From contig DAIERN010000022.1 in assembly GCA_027346765.1 (NCBI GenBank), positions 1 through 12,188 on the forward strand: DNA of 12,188 bases, read 5' to 3'. Of the stretch, positions 1 to 6,789 are shown one piece after another. This DNA comes from Chloroflexota bacterium (GTDB taxonomy: Bacteria > Chloroflexota > Limnocylindria > Limnocylindrales > CSP1-4). The notes beneath the pieces are model-generated. The model saw only the letters and a program-made list of their open reading frames with translations, had not been told where the DNA came from and searched no databases. Within the stretch, counting starts at the first letter, position 1; each line of letters begins with the position of its first letter. Made by a program: the position numbers and the translations under genes.

Positions 1-1569
1 GCGCGTGGCAATGGCGACCAGCGGCACTTCCGCGTCGAGCAGCGAGATGGGGCCATGCTTGAGCTCGCCCGCGGCGTAGCCCTCGGCGTGGACGTAGCTG
101 ACTTCCTTGAGCTTGAGCGCGCCCTCGAGGGCCACCGGGTACGTCACGCCGCGGCCGACGAACATGAAGCCGCGCGAGTTGACGTAGCGCCGCGCGAGCT
201 CCCTGGCGGGCTCCGCCAGATCGAGCGCGCGCTGGGCCTTGTCCGGAAGTGCGCGCAGCTCAGCGATGAGCTGCCGCTCGCGCTCGCGCGGCAGGCGGCC
301 GCGCAGCTTGGCCATCTGCGCCGCCAGCAGGATGAGCGTCGTGACCTGGGTGGCGAACGTCTTGGTGGCCACGACGGCGATCTCCGGGCCGGCCTGCAGG
401 AACAGCACCGCGTCCGCTTCGCGGGTGATCGCCGAACCGACCGTGTTGGTCACGGCGATGATTGGGCAGCCCTGCTGGCGCGCGTAGCGGACCGGGGCGA
501 TGGTGTCGGCCGTCTCGCCGGACTGCGTCACCGCGACGACGAGCGTCTTGTCGTCGAGCGGCGGCGGGCTGTAGCGGAACTCCGAGCCGATGTTCCAGCG
601 CGCGGGCATGCGCAGCCAGTCCTGGAAGACGTAGGCGCCCACCGCGCTCGCGTAGTTGGCCGTGCCGCACGCGACGAACTCGACTCGCTCCACCGCGCGC
701 AGCTTGTCGGCGAGCGGCTCGAGCTCGTCGAGCTCGATCGTCGAGTCGTGGACGCGACCGGTGATGGCGGCGCGGATCGCCGTGGGCTGCTCGTGCATCT
801 CCTTGAGCATGAAATGGGCATAGCCACCCTTCTCGGCGGCCTCGATCGACCAGTCGATCTCGTCCACGACGCGCTCTCGCGGCGAGCCGTCGATGCCGGT
901 TATGACGACCGCGTTGGCGTTGATGTCGGCGACGTCTCCCTCCTCGAGGAAGATGACCTTGCGCGTGTGCGCGAGCACCGCGGCAACGTCGGACGCGAGG
1001 AAGTTCTCGCCCTCGCCAATGCCCACGATGAGCGGCACGTTCATGCGCGCGCCAACGAGGCGGTTCGGCTCGGCGGAGTGCATTACCGCCACCGCATAGG
1101 CGCCATCTGCCTGGCGCAGGGCGGCACGGGTGGCGTCGGCAATATCACCGGCGTAGGCATCCTCGATGAGGTGCGCCAGGGCTTCGGTGTCGGTGTCCGA
1201 CGAGAGCGTGTGGCCGCGCGCCTGGAGATCGTCGCGCAGCTGCTTGAAGTTCTCGATTATGCCGTTGTGGATGACCGTGATCTGGCCCGAGCAGTCGGTG
1301 TGGGGGTGGGCGTTCATGTCGTTCGGCCGGCCGTGCGTCGCCCAGCGCGTGTGGGCCAGGCCTATCGCGGCCGTCGGCGTGCCGTCTTCGAGCAGCGCCG
1401 TGCGCAGGTTCTGGAGCTTGCCGGCGCGCTTTTCGACGAACATGTCGCCACCGGATGTCACCAGGGCGATGCCGGCCGAGTCATAGCCGCGATACTCGAG
1501 GCGGGCAAGACCCTCCAGCAGGATGGGCGCCGCCTGGCGCGGCCCGATGTAGCCGACGATTCCACACAT
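1..1569 (-). CDS. glmS: Glutamine--fructose-6-phosphate aminotransferase (isomerizing), 3' end beyond window
   Basis: GlmS converts fructose-6-phosphate and glutamine to glucosamine-6-phosphate in the cytoplasm, the first step towards UDP-GlcNAc for cell wall. The first 523 codons are present without a frameshift. The protein starts MCGIVGYIGP; Cys2 is the N-terminal nucleophile of the class II amidotransferase domain (about 1-220), with HTRWATHG (73-80) and HNGIIEN (101-107) forming the glutamine site. The first SIS domain carries ACGTANYAS and TQSGETADT; the second carries the ALEGALKLKE and HAEGYAAGELKHGP active-site motifs. Against the usual length of about 600 residues, roughly 85 C-terminal residues lie outside the window. 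The ATG is preceded by GGAAGGAA at 1581-1588, 11 nt away. glmS follows glmM by 24 nt, so it is the last visible gene of the cdaA-cdaR-glmM-glmS operon and makes GlmM's substrate. The gap is too short for a glmS ribozyme. Confidence 0.97.
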   Translation of the reverse strand, partial: MCGIVGYIGPRQAAPILLEGLARLEYRGYDSAGIALVTSGGDMFVEKRAGKLQNLRTALLEDGTPTAAIGLAHTRWATHGRPNDMNAHPHTDCSGQITVIHNGIIENFKQLRDDLQARGHTLSSDTDTEALAHLIEDAYAGDIADATRAALRQADGAYAVAVMHSAEPNRLVGARMNVPLIVGIGEGENFLASDVAAVLAHTRKVIFLEEGDVADINANAVVITGIDGSPRERVVDEIDWSIEAAEKGGYAHFMLKEMHEQPTAIRAAITGRVHDSTIELDELEPLADKLRAVERVEFVACGTANYASAVGAYVFQDWLRMPARWNIGSEFRYSPPPLDDKTLVVAVTQSGETADTIAPVRYARQQGCPIIAVTNTVGSAITREADAVLFLQAGPEIAVVATKTFATQVTTLILLAAQMAKLRGRLPRERERQLIAELRALPDKAQRALDLAEPARELARRYVNSRGFMFVGRGVTYPVALEGALKLKEVSYVHAEGYAAGELKHGPISLLDAEVPLVAIATR

Positions 1570-1593
1570 TCTCAGTCTGTTTCCTTCCGCGTC

Positions 1594-2925
1594 CTAGTTC
1601 AGTCTCTCGGCCGCCAGCGCAGCGAGCGAATCGGCCAGTGCAGCGACCTGTGCTTCGTCCTCACCTTCGACCATGATTCGCAGCGCAGGCTCCGTTCCGG
1701 ACGGCCGGACGAGCAGGCGGCCGCCGTTTGCCAGCGAACGTTGTGCATCCTCAACGGCACGTGCGAAGCGGGGGTCTGCCTCCCACTGGTCCTTGTGACG
1801 TACCGGGATGGCGCGTTGCTGCTGCGGGAATAGATGTATCTGCGCGGCCAGCTCGGACAATCGCTTGCCCGTGCGGGCGACGATCGCCAGCAATTCGAGC
1901 GCGGTGACGATGCCGTCACCGGCCACGGCGTGCTCGCGCACGATGATGTGCCCGCTCTTCTCGCCGCCCAGCGCGGCATCCATGACCAGCATTCCATCGA
2001 GGATGTACTTGTCGCCGACAGGCGTGCGCCTAAGACTCCCGCCCGCGGCCGTTACAGCCTTCTCCAAACCGCCGTTGGACAGGACGCTGGCAACGACGAT
2101 GCCGTTGGCGAGGGCGCCCCGAGCGAGGCGATCGAGGGCGATGATGCCGATCAGCTGATCACCATCGACCACCCGTCCGGTCTCATCGACCGCCACGCAC
2201 CGATCGGCGTCGCCGTCGAGCGCAAAGCCCATGTCGGCGTTGGTCTGGGCCACGATCGCGGCCAGCTGGGCCGGGGCGGTGGCGCCGCAATCGAGATTGA
2301 TGTTCAGGCCGTCCGGCTCGTTGAAGCGCGCGTCAACGGTGGCGCCGGCGCCGGCCAGGATGCGCGGCGCCACCGCCCCCGCGGAGCCGTTGGCGCAGTC
2401 GAGCACGACCCGGGCGTCGCTCGGGCAGCGCGCGGCGATTTCGAGCCGGTGGCGAACATAATTCTCCAATTCGGCCGTCGCGTCGTATTCGCGGCCCAGG
2501 CCCGCGTTATCAGGGCCGGCCAGCTCGTCGGCGCGGAAGATGAGCGCCTCCAGCTCCTCCTCCACCGGATCGTCGAGCTTGAGACCGCGCTCGTCGACCA
2601 CCTTGAGCCCGTTGTCGCGCGCCGGGTTGTGCGACGCGCTGACCATGACGCCCGCGCCGTGCTTGTCGGAAGCGGTCAGGTGGATCAGCGCCGGAGTGGG
2701 ACATACGCCCAGCTTGTGAATGTCCGCGCCCAGGCTCATCGCACCGGCAGCCACGGCCGCAACAAACATGTCGCCCGAGCGGCGGGTGTCCTGGCCCAGC
2801 AACAGCGAACCGCCCTTGCCCAGCAGGCGTGACGCGGTAGCACGGCCCAGGTCGAAGGCCAGCTTGGGCTGCAGATCAACGTTGGCGACGCCGCGAATCC
2901 CGTCGGTCCCGAAAAGTCGCGTCAC
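1594..2925 (-). CDS. glmM: Phosphoglucosamine mutase
   Basis: GlmM isomerises glucosamine-6-phosphate to glucosamine-1-phosphate in the cytoplasm, on the route to UDP-GlcNAc. The 443-residue length is normal. It opens RLFGTDGIRG, the family signature. The phosphorylated active-site serine is Ser98 in VMVSASHNP; the metal loop is DGDADR (237-242); the sugar loop is GEKSGH (321-326); the phosphate-binding loop is RPSGTEPALR (407-416). The start is GTG, and its bases overlap the cdaR stop (GTGA, 2922-2925), which fixes the start and implies translational coupling. In Firmicutes GlmM binds and inhibits CdaA; the same gene linkage here makes that plausible but does not show it. One rare CTA leucine codon at 1831-1833 stands out in otherwise GC-ending codon use. 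Confidence 0.98.
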   Translation of the reverse strand: MTRLFGTDGIRGVANVDLQPKLAFDLGRATASRLLGKGGSLLLGQDTRRSGDMFVAAVAAGAMSLGADIHKLGVCPTPALIHLTASDKHGAGVMVSASHNPARDNGLKVVDERGLKLDDPVEEELEALIFRADELAGPDNAGLGREYDATAELENYVRHRLEIAARCPSDARVVLDCANGSAGAVAPRILAGAGATVDARFNEPDGLNINLDCGATAPAQLAAIVAQTNADMGFALDGDADRCVAVDETGRVVDGDQLIGIIALDRLARGALANGIVVASVLSNGGLEKAVTAAGGSLRRTPVGDKYILDGMLVMDAALGGEKSGHIIVREHAVAGDGIVTALELLAIVARTGKRLSELAAQIHLFPQQQRAIPVRHKDQWEADPRFARAVEDAQRSLANGGRLLVRPSGTEPALRIMVEGEDEAQVAALADSLAALAAERLN

Positions 2926-4121
2926 GGCGTGGCGCTCGGCGCGGGCGACGGCGGGGTGATCGCGGCCGGCGTCACTGACACGACCTGGAGCCCGGGCGGC
3001 GGAACGACGGAAACCACCATTGGCACCGGGCCGGCGGTATCGACGGTCGCCGTGACCTGCGCCGCGCTCAGCGAGTTGAGCAGGCTCAGCGGGCCGCTCA
3101 GCACCACCGTGACGGTCGTGGGCGGAAACGGAACGCTGGGCGGTGGTGCCGGCTGGACGGCTACCTGGAACGAGCGCGTGCCCGTTTCCTCGACGATGGT
3201 CAGCACGACCTTGACCTGGTCGGAGCCGTTCACGCTGAGCCCAGCAGGCAGGTCGAGGCCGACGTTCGCCTCCAGGTCGGTGGTTCGGCCCTGGACGTTT
3301 ATCGGCTGCGTGGGCGCGCTATCCAGTCCGCCCAGGATCGACGCCTCGCCGCTGAGCGTCACCACCAGCGGCTCGACGGTGACCGCGCTGATGCGGTAAC
3401 CCGCGGCCGGCACGCCAGACAGAATCGGCACCACGGGGAGCGACCGATTGGCCAGCTCGCGCGCAACAGCGATGCGCACCCGCGCCCGCTCGGGGTCGAT
3501 CTCGACATTACCCACCTGGTTGCCGTTGCCATCCACGGCCATGAGTTGGATCTCGCGATCCACGTTGAGCGCCGACGCATCGATCGACACCCGTGCGACG
3601 ACCTGGCTGACCTGGTCAACGCGCGAGCTGGCGCCACGTAACGTGACCGTGCCGGGATCGACCTGCGGCGGACCCAGCGTCAGCCCGTCGGCGACGCTGC
3701 CCAGCGACACCGTGATGGGCATCGCGCGCACCTCCACCGGGTCCAGCTGGACGGCGACCTGGCGCGGCGTGAAGTCGACGACTTGGATGCGCGGATCGAG
3801 AGCGACCACGGTCACCGGCACGTTGACCGCCTCGCCGCCGGGCGTGGCGCCGACCTGCGACAGATCTACCGTGGCTCGAAATGAATCAGGGCTGAGGACG
3901 CCAATGTCCAGCGGCGCCCGGTAACGAATCTGGGTTACCGGGGCGAGATCCGACAGCAACGTCGCGCCCGCGGGTGGCCGTATGGGATCGACCGGCACCT
4001 GTCCGGTCCAGGTGCGGACGTTCTGGCCCAGCACAATGCCCGTGTAGAGCACCGTAGCGAGCAGGATCGCGCCCAGCCGCAGCGGCCAGTTGCGCAGCAG
4101 GAGGCCAGTGACTCGCTTCAC
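2922..4121 (-). CDS. cdaR: CdaR/YbbR-domain regulator of c-di-AMP synthase, membrane-anchored
   Basis: CdaR proteins are partners of the membrane c-di-AMP cyclase CdaA and modulate its activity from outside the membrane. The 399-residue protein has a basic cytoplasmic N-terminus (MKRVTGLLLRNW), one hydrophobic segment at about 14-32 and then a long beta-rich extracytoplasmic part. I can follow about four YbbR-like repeats (roughly 36-125, 131-218, 225-309 and 316-385), with recurring elements such as VTLRGASSRVDQV and VTLSGEASILGGL. The C-terminus is a Pro/Ser/Ala tail (386-399). The GTG start overlaps the cdaA stop as GTGA (4118-4121), and the gene's own stop overlaps the glmM start. Assignment rests on the single transmembrane anchor, the repeats and the neighbours. 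Repeat boundaries are by eye. Confidence 0.9.
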   Translation of the reverse strand: MKRVTGLLLRNWPLRLGAILLATVLYTGIVLGQNVRTWTGQVPVDPIRPPAGATLLSDLAPVTQIRYRAPLDIGVLSPDSFRATVDLSQVGATPGGEAVNVPVTVVALDPRIQVVDFTPRQVAVQLDPVEVRAMPITVSLGSVADGLTLGPPQVDPGTVTLRGASSRVDQVSQVVARVSIDASALNVDREIQLMAVDGNGNQVGNVEIDPERARVRIAVARELANRSLPVVPILSGVPAAGYRISAVTVEPLVVTLSGEASILGGLDSAPTQPINVQGRTTDLEANVGLDLPAGLSVNGSDQVKVVLTIVEETGTRSFQVAVQPAPPPSVPFPPTTVTVVLSGPLSLLNSLSAAQVTATVDTAGPVPMVVSVVPPPGLQVVSVTPAAITPPSPAPSATP

Positions 4122-5053
4122 TCTGGTGGGTTGCTCGAAGCAGCCGCAGGGCTGCTGGGAGGACCGCTCTCGGCGCCGCGGCGACGCGGCCGGCGCGACG
4201 CGATGCTGCGCGAGATCTGGGTGGCGCGGTCGGGCAGCCGGACGCGCTCCGGCAGCCGCACGGCAGTCAACGGCGAGTTCTCAAGCAGCTCGACGAGCGC
4301 TTTGGCCAGTCGCGGCTCGTCGAGGTCGCGCACGATGCGGCCGCGCTCCACCAGGCTGACGCTGCCGGTCTCCTCGCTGACAACGACCGCGATGGCGTCC
4401 GTTTGTTCGGTGATGCCCAGCGCCGCGCGGTGGCGGGTGCCAAACCGCTCGCGGTAGACGCCCGTTTCGGACAGCGGCAGGACGACGCCCGCCGACACAA
4501 GGCGTTCATGGCGCACGATCGCCGCCCCGTCGTGGAGCGCCGAATGCGGCGTGAAGATCGTCTGGAGAAGCTCAACCGAGAGCTGAGCGTCAATCATGAC
4601 GCCCGTCTCTGCGGCATCGGTCAGGCCGGTTTCACGCTCGATCACGATGAGTGCGCCGGTCTTGCGAGCGCCCAATGCGACCGCCGCCTTGGCGAGGGCG
4701 GCCCCGACTCTCTCCGACGATGCCCGAGCCCCGGGCGCCAGCAGCCAACCCATCGACCCGAACCGGCCGATTCGCTCCAGCGCGCGGCGCAGCTCTGGCT
4801 GGAACACGACCACGAGTGCGAGCAGGCCGACCACCGCGCCCGCCTGGAGTATCTGCGACAGCAGCTGCAGCCCCAATGCCTGGGCAAAGACGTAAATGAC
4901 GTAGAGCACGGTCACGCCGATCACCAGGCGCACGGCACGCGTGCCCCGGATCAGGCTGAACAGGCCGTAGATGAGAAGCGCGGTCAAGCCGATGTCCAGG
5001 AGCGCGATTGGCTCAACCTGGAGGCTTTTGACCAGGTCGACGAGCTGGTCCAT
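4118..5053 (-). CDS. cdaA: Diadenylate cyclase CdaA (c-di-AMP synthase)
   Basis: CdaA condenses two ATP to cyclic di-AMP at the membrane. From the chosen ATG the protein has 311 residues. Three hydrophobic helices at about 17-34, 40-60 and 68-85 precede the DAC catalytic domain (about 90-265), which has the DGA motif in SALHDGAAIV (Asp175) and the RHR motif in GTRHRAALG (207-209), so it should be active. A longer GTG start exists at 5119, but it would put 22 Ala/Ser/Arg-rich residues before the first helix and place a strong dyad (5081-5111) inside the gene; MDQLVDLVK at 5053 fits CdaA N-termini better. No Shine-Dalgarno precedes 5053; a TACAAT box lies 7 nt upstream. A basic Ser/Pro-rich tail of about 35 residues (277-311) is longer than the end of the B. 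subtilis protein of about 273 residues. Confidence 0.95.
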   Translation of the reverse strand: MDQLVDLVKSLQVEPIALLDIGLTALLIYGLFSLIRGTRAVRLVIGVTVLYVIYVFAQALGLQLLSQILQAGAVVGLLALVVVFQPELRRALERIGRFGSMGWLLAPGARASSERVGAALAKAAVALGARKTGALIVIERETGLTDAAETGVMIDAQLSVELLQTIFTPHSALHDGAAIVRHERLVSAGVVLPLSETGVYRERFGTRHRAALGITEQTDAIAVVVSEETGSVSLVERGRIVRDLDEPRLAKALVELLENSPLTAVRLPERVRLPDRATQISRSIASRRPRRRGAESGPPSSPAAASSNPPE

Positions 5054-5066
5054 CCCGGCGATTGTA
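5054..5066 (-). promoter_or_regulatory. Candidate leaderless -10 box for cdaA
   Basis: On the minus strand TACAAT (5061-5066) matches the bacterial -10 consensus at five of six positions. It is followed by only 7 nt (CGCCGGG) before the cdaA ATG, so a transcript would begin at or next to the start codon. No Shine-Dalgarno is present, as expected for a leaderless message. No TTGACA-like -35 is visible: that position falls inside the dyad at 5081-5111. This is inference from pattern only. Confidence 0.4.
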
Positions 5067-5080
5067 GGCCGCAAGGAGTT

Positions 5081-5111
5081 CGCGGCCGCGCTCCGCAGGA
5101 GCGGGGCCGCG
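5081..5111. promoter_or_regulatory. Strong inverted repeat upstream of cdaA
   Basis: A 31-base dyad: CGCGGCC, one mismatched base, CGCTCC, a 3-nt loop (5095-5097), GGAGCG, one mismatched base, GGCCGCG. This gives 13 pairs with one internal mismatch, almost all G-C. No T-tract follows on either strand, so it is not a canonical intrinsic terminator. It covers the place where the -35 of the candidate cdaA promoter would be, so it could be an operator, an RNA structure that blocks or insulates read-through from the TPR gene, or an RNA-processing signal. Confidence 0.55.
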
Positions 5112-5119
5112 GACGACAC

Positions 5120-5145
5120 GCAGCAGAGCCCCTGAGGGCTGCTGC
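5120..5145. promoter_or_regulatory. Second hairpin between the TPR gene and cdaA
   Basis: GCAGCAG at 5120-5126 pairs with CTGCTGC at 5139-5145, and CCC (5129-5131) pairs with GGG (5136-5138) around a CTGA loop, with a 2-nt bulge at 5127-5128. It lies 14 nt beyond the stop of the TPR gene and 8 nt before the second dyad. It could be a weak or factor-assisted terminator for the TPR transcript or part of a compound leader. No U-rich tail follows in the direction of transcription. Confidence 0.45.
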
Positions 5146-5158
5146 GGAGACTGAGCGG

Positions 5159-5833
5159 CTAGCCCCGCGGAAGCTCCCGGGCGGCCGCGGCCACCTGCTT
5201 GTCGGGCTGCAGGTCAAGCAATCGGTCGAGCAACCGCAGCCGCTCCTGCGCGCGCTCGTGCCAGCCGCGCGCCATCCAGGCGCGCGCAATCTCGAGATGG
5301 ACGCGCGGCGCGGATGAGTCCAGCGACAGCGCGCGCAGGCACGCGTCGAGCGACGCGTCGTGATGGCCAGCGACGCGGTGCTCGGCCGATTCGGCGAGCC
5401 ACGCGTCAATCGCCGCATTCACCTTGCCCGCGAGGCGCGCCTGCTCGCCGCGCGCCAGGTGACGGTCCGCGGCCGATGAAGGCGACGCATGGTGGTTGGC
5501 AGCAGCCATGGTCGGGCCGCTGCCATTGATACGCTGCTGCATCTGGGCCGCCTCGGCGCGCCGACCAGCGGCCAGCAATGCCGCCGCACGGCCAGTCAGC
5601 GCATTGACGTCGCTGGGGTCGAGCTCCAGAGCGCGGTCGTAGGCCGCGAGCGCGTCGCGCGTCTGGCCAAGGCGAAGGAGCGTGCCGCCCAGCGCGACGT
5701 GCGGCACTGAACGGTCAGCGGCAAGCTCGGTGGCCGCGCGATAGCAGCGCAGCGCCTCCTTCAGCTGGCCTGAGGCCACGAACTGGTGGCCGGCGCGCAA
5801 GGCTTCCGCGTAACGGCCGTAAACGTCTTCCAT
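5159..5833 (-). CDS. TPR-repeat protein of unknown role
   Basis: A predicted soluble helical protein of 224 residues with no signal peptide or membrane segment. TPR-like helix pairs are visible at about 11-41, 43-74 (ALGGTLLRLGQTRDALAAYD, then RALELDP), 75-103, 125-150, 151-173 and 176-210. A low-complexity linker (about 104-124, Ala/Ser/His-rich) divides it into two TPR blocks. No catalytic motif is seen; such proteins are usually scaffolds. The ATG at 5833 is chosen (MEDVYGRYAEAL); a TTG at 5857 would add eight residues, and neither has a clear Shine-Dalgarno. It stands between the rpsI terminator and the c-di-AMP genes, separated from cdaA by 105 nt with two hairpins, so shared transcription with cdaA is possible but unproven. 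The product is not recognised beyond its fold. Confidence 0.82.
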   Translation of the reverse strand: MEDVYGRYAEALRAGHQFVASGQLKEALRCYRAATELAADRSVPHVALGGTLLRLGQTRDALAAYDRALELDPSDVNALTGRAAALLAAGRRAEAAQMQQRINGSGPTMAAANHHASPSSAADRHLARGEQARLAGKVNAAIDAWLAESAEHRVAGHHDASLDACLRALSLDSSAPRVHLEIARAWMARGWHERAQERLRLLDRLLDLQPDKQVAAAARELPRG

Positions 5834-5866
5834 CGCAGCCAGTCTGCCGTGCGCCAATGTGCACCC

Positions 5867-5892
5867 GCTATGGGGCTACTGGGCTATGCCCA
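5867..5892. repeat. Short period-8 repeat and palindrome before the TPR gene
   Basis: GCTA recurs at 5867, 5875 and 5883, giving three near-copies spaced exactly 8 nt, and the last copy lies within the palindrome TGGGC-TAT-GCCCA (5880-5892). It is in the 108-nt gap between rpsI and the TPR gene. It may be a small regulatory site for the TPR gene. Chance is a real alternative at this length. Confidence 0.25.
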
Positions 5893-5913
5893 ACCTGACC
5901 GGTGCCGCCAGAC

Positions 5914-5939
5914 AAAACGTGGCCGCATCAGCGGCCGCG
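5914..5939 (-). terminator. Intrinsic terminator after rpsI
   Basis: On the minus strand, a few bases after the rpsI TAA, GGCCGC pairs with GCGGCC around a TGAT loop. The stem extends past one C/A mismatch by two more pairs (C-G and G-C) and is followed directly by TTTT (5917-5914). This GC-rich stem plus T-run marks the end of the ribosomal-protein transcript. Confidence 0.75.
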
Positions 5940-5941
5940 AT

Positions 5942-6343
5942 TTACCGCTTCGTGTACTGCGGGGCCTTGCGGGCTCGCTTGAGTCCGTACTTCTTGCGTT
6001 CCTTCATGCGCGGGTCGCGCGAGAGGAAGCCGGCCTGGCGCAGCGGCAGGCGCGCACCTTCGGGATCTGACTGAAGCAGTGCGCGGGCAATGCCGTGGCG
6101 GATCGCGCCGGCCTGACCGTGGTGACCGCCACCCTCGACCTTGATCATCGCGTTGTAGCGGCCCTCAGTGTTGGTCACCTTGAAGGGCATCGTGATCTCA
6201 GTCAGGTCAATGGCGTTGCCGAAGTGCTCTTCGAGCGAGCGGCCGTTGACGACGATCTCGCCCTCGCCCTGGAGCAGTCGCACACGAGCGATGCTCGTCT
6301 TGCGCCGGCCGGTGCCGTAGAAGAAGGATGTAGCAGCCGACAT
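5942..6343 (-). CDS. rpsI: 30S ribosomal protein S9
   Basis: S9 binds 16S rRNA in the head of the small subunit, and its C-terminal tail reaches towards P-site tRNA. The 133 residues include [16 protein letters not shown] (8-23), [19 protein letters not shown] (71-89), [19 protein letters not shown] and the terminal KAPQYTKR, all typical of bacterial S9. The ATG overlaps the last base of the rplM stop (TGATG), giving a coupled rplM-rpsI pair. An intrinsic terminator follows immediately, so this is the last gene of the ribosomal block. Confidence 0.98.
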   Translation of the reverse strand: MSAATSFFYGTGRRKTSIARVRLLQGEGEIVVNGRSLEEHFGNAIDLTEITMPFKVTNTEGRYNAMIKVEGGGHHGQAGAIRHGIARALLQSDPEGARLPLRQAGFLSRDPRMKERKKYGLKRARKAPQYTKR

Positions 6344-6789
6344 CAGCGAGTCGAACCTCCCTTTGGCAGCGGCTCGGGCTGCTGCGCCTCGTGCGGGTGT
6401 TCGGTGCCCGCGTAGATCTTCAGCTTGCGCAGCTGCTGCACGCCCAGCTTGTTGCGTGGCAGCATGCCTTTGACAGCGCGCCGGATGACTTCTTCCGGTC
6501 GGCGCTCGAGCAGGTCGCCCAGGGTCTCCTCGCGGTAGCCACCGGGATAGCCCGAGTGACGCGAGTAGGTCTTCTGTTCGGTCTTCTTGCCGCCGATCGA
6601 CACCTTGGCCGCGTTGAGCACGATCACGTGATCGCCGGTATCGATATGGGTGGCGTACGAGGGCTTGTGCTTGCCCTCCAGCACGAACGCGATGCGTGAG
6701 GCAAGCAGGCCCAAGCGCTGGTCTGTGGCATCCACCACGAACCAGTGACGATCGATCTCGTTAGCCCGCGGGCTATATGTCCTGCTCAT
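6343..6789 (-). CDS. rplM: 50S ribosomal protein L13
   Basis: L13 is an early-assembling 23S rRNA-binding protein of the large subunit. With the ATG at 6789 it has 148 residues, close to the usual 142-150. Conserved parts are [16 protein letters not shown] near the N-terminus, [31 protein letters not shown], and the signature [11 protein letters not shown] with [17 protein letters not shown] longer GTG frame from 6855 would add 22 basic residues that belong to the truA 3' end read in another frame; it is not used. The chosen ATG shares its A with the truA stop (TGATG), with GGAG and an upstream AGGA nearby, and the end overlaps rpsI in the same way. The C-terminus has a short variable tail ([10 protein letters not shown]). 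Confidence 0.97.
   Translation of the reverse strand: MSRTYSPRANEIDRHWFVVDATDQRLGLLASRIAFVLEGKHKPSYATHIDTGDHVIVLNAAKVSIGGKKTEQKTYSRHSGYPGGYREETLGDLLERRPEEVIRRAVKGMLPRNKLGVQQLRKLKIYAGTEHPHEAQQPEPLPKGGSTR

Noticed and set aside
1570..1593. glmS ribozyme in front of glmS, as in Firmicutes
   Set aside because: Only 24 nt separate glmM and glmS and they hold a normal Shine-Dalgarno; the ribozyme needs well over 100 nt.
55..2832. Very long plus-strand open frame (592 codons, a stop, then 332 more) opposite glmS and glmM
   Set aside because: It is the exact antisense of the GlmS/GlmM codons; both genes share one frame because their gap is 24 nt. High-GC genes avoid TTA, CTA and TCA codons, which are the reverse complements of stops, so the antisense stays open. 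The single stop at 1831-1833 is the one CTA leucine of GlmM. The translation looks like no protein family.
5054..5119. GTG start at 5119 for cdaA, adding 22 residues
   Set aside because: The extension is low-complexity, overlaps the strong dyad, has no Shine-Dalgarno, and CdaA proteins usually start just before the first membrane helix.
4403..5317. Plus-strand frame of 304 codons opposite cdaA
   Set aside because: It is antisense to clear CdaA coding sequence, has no recognisable domain and crosses both hairpins; GC-rich shadow.
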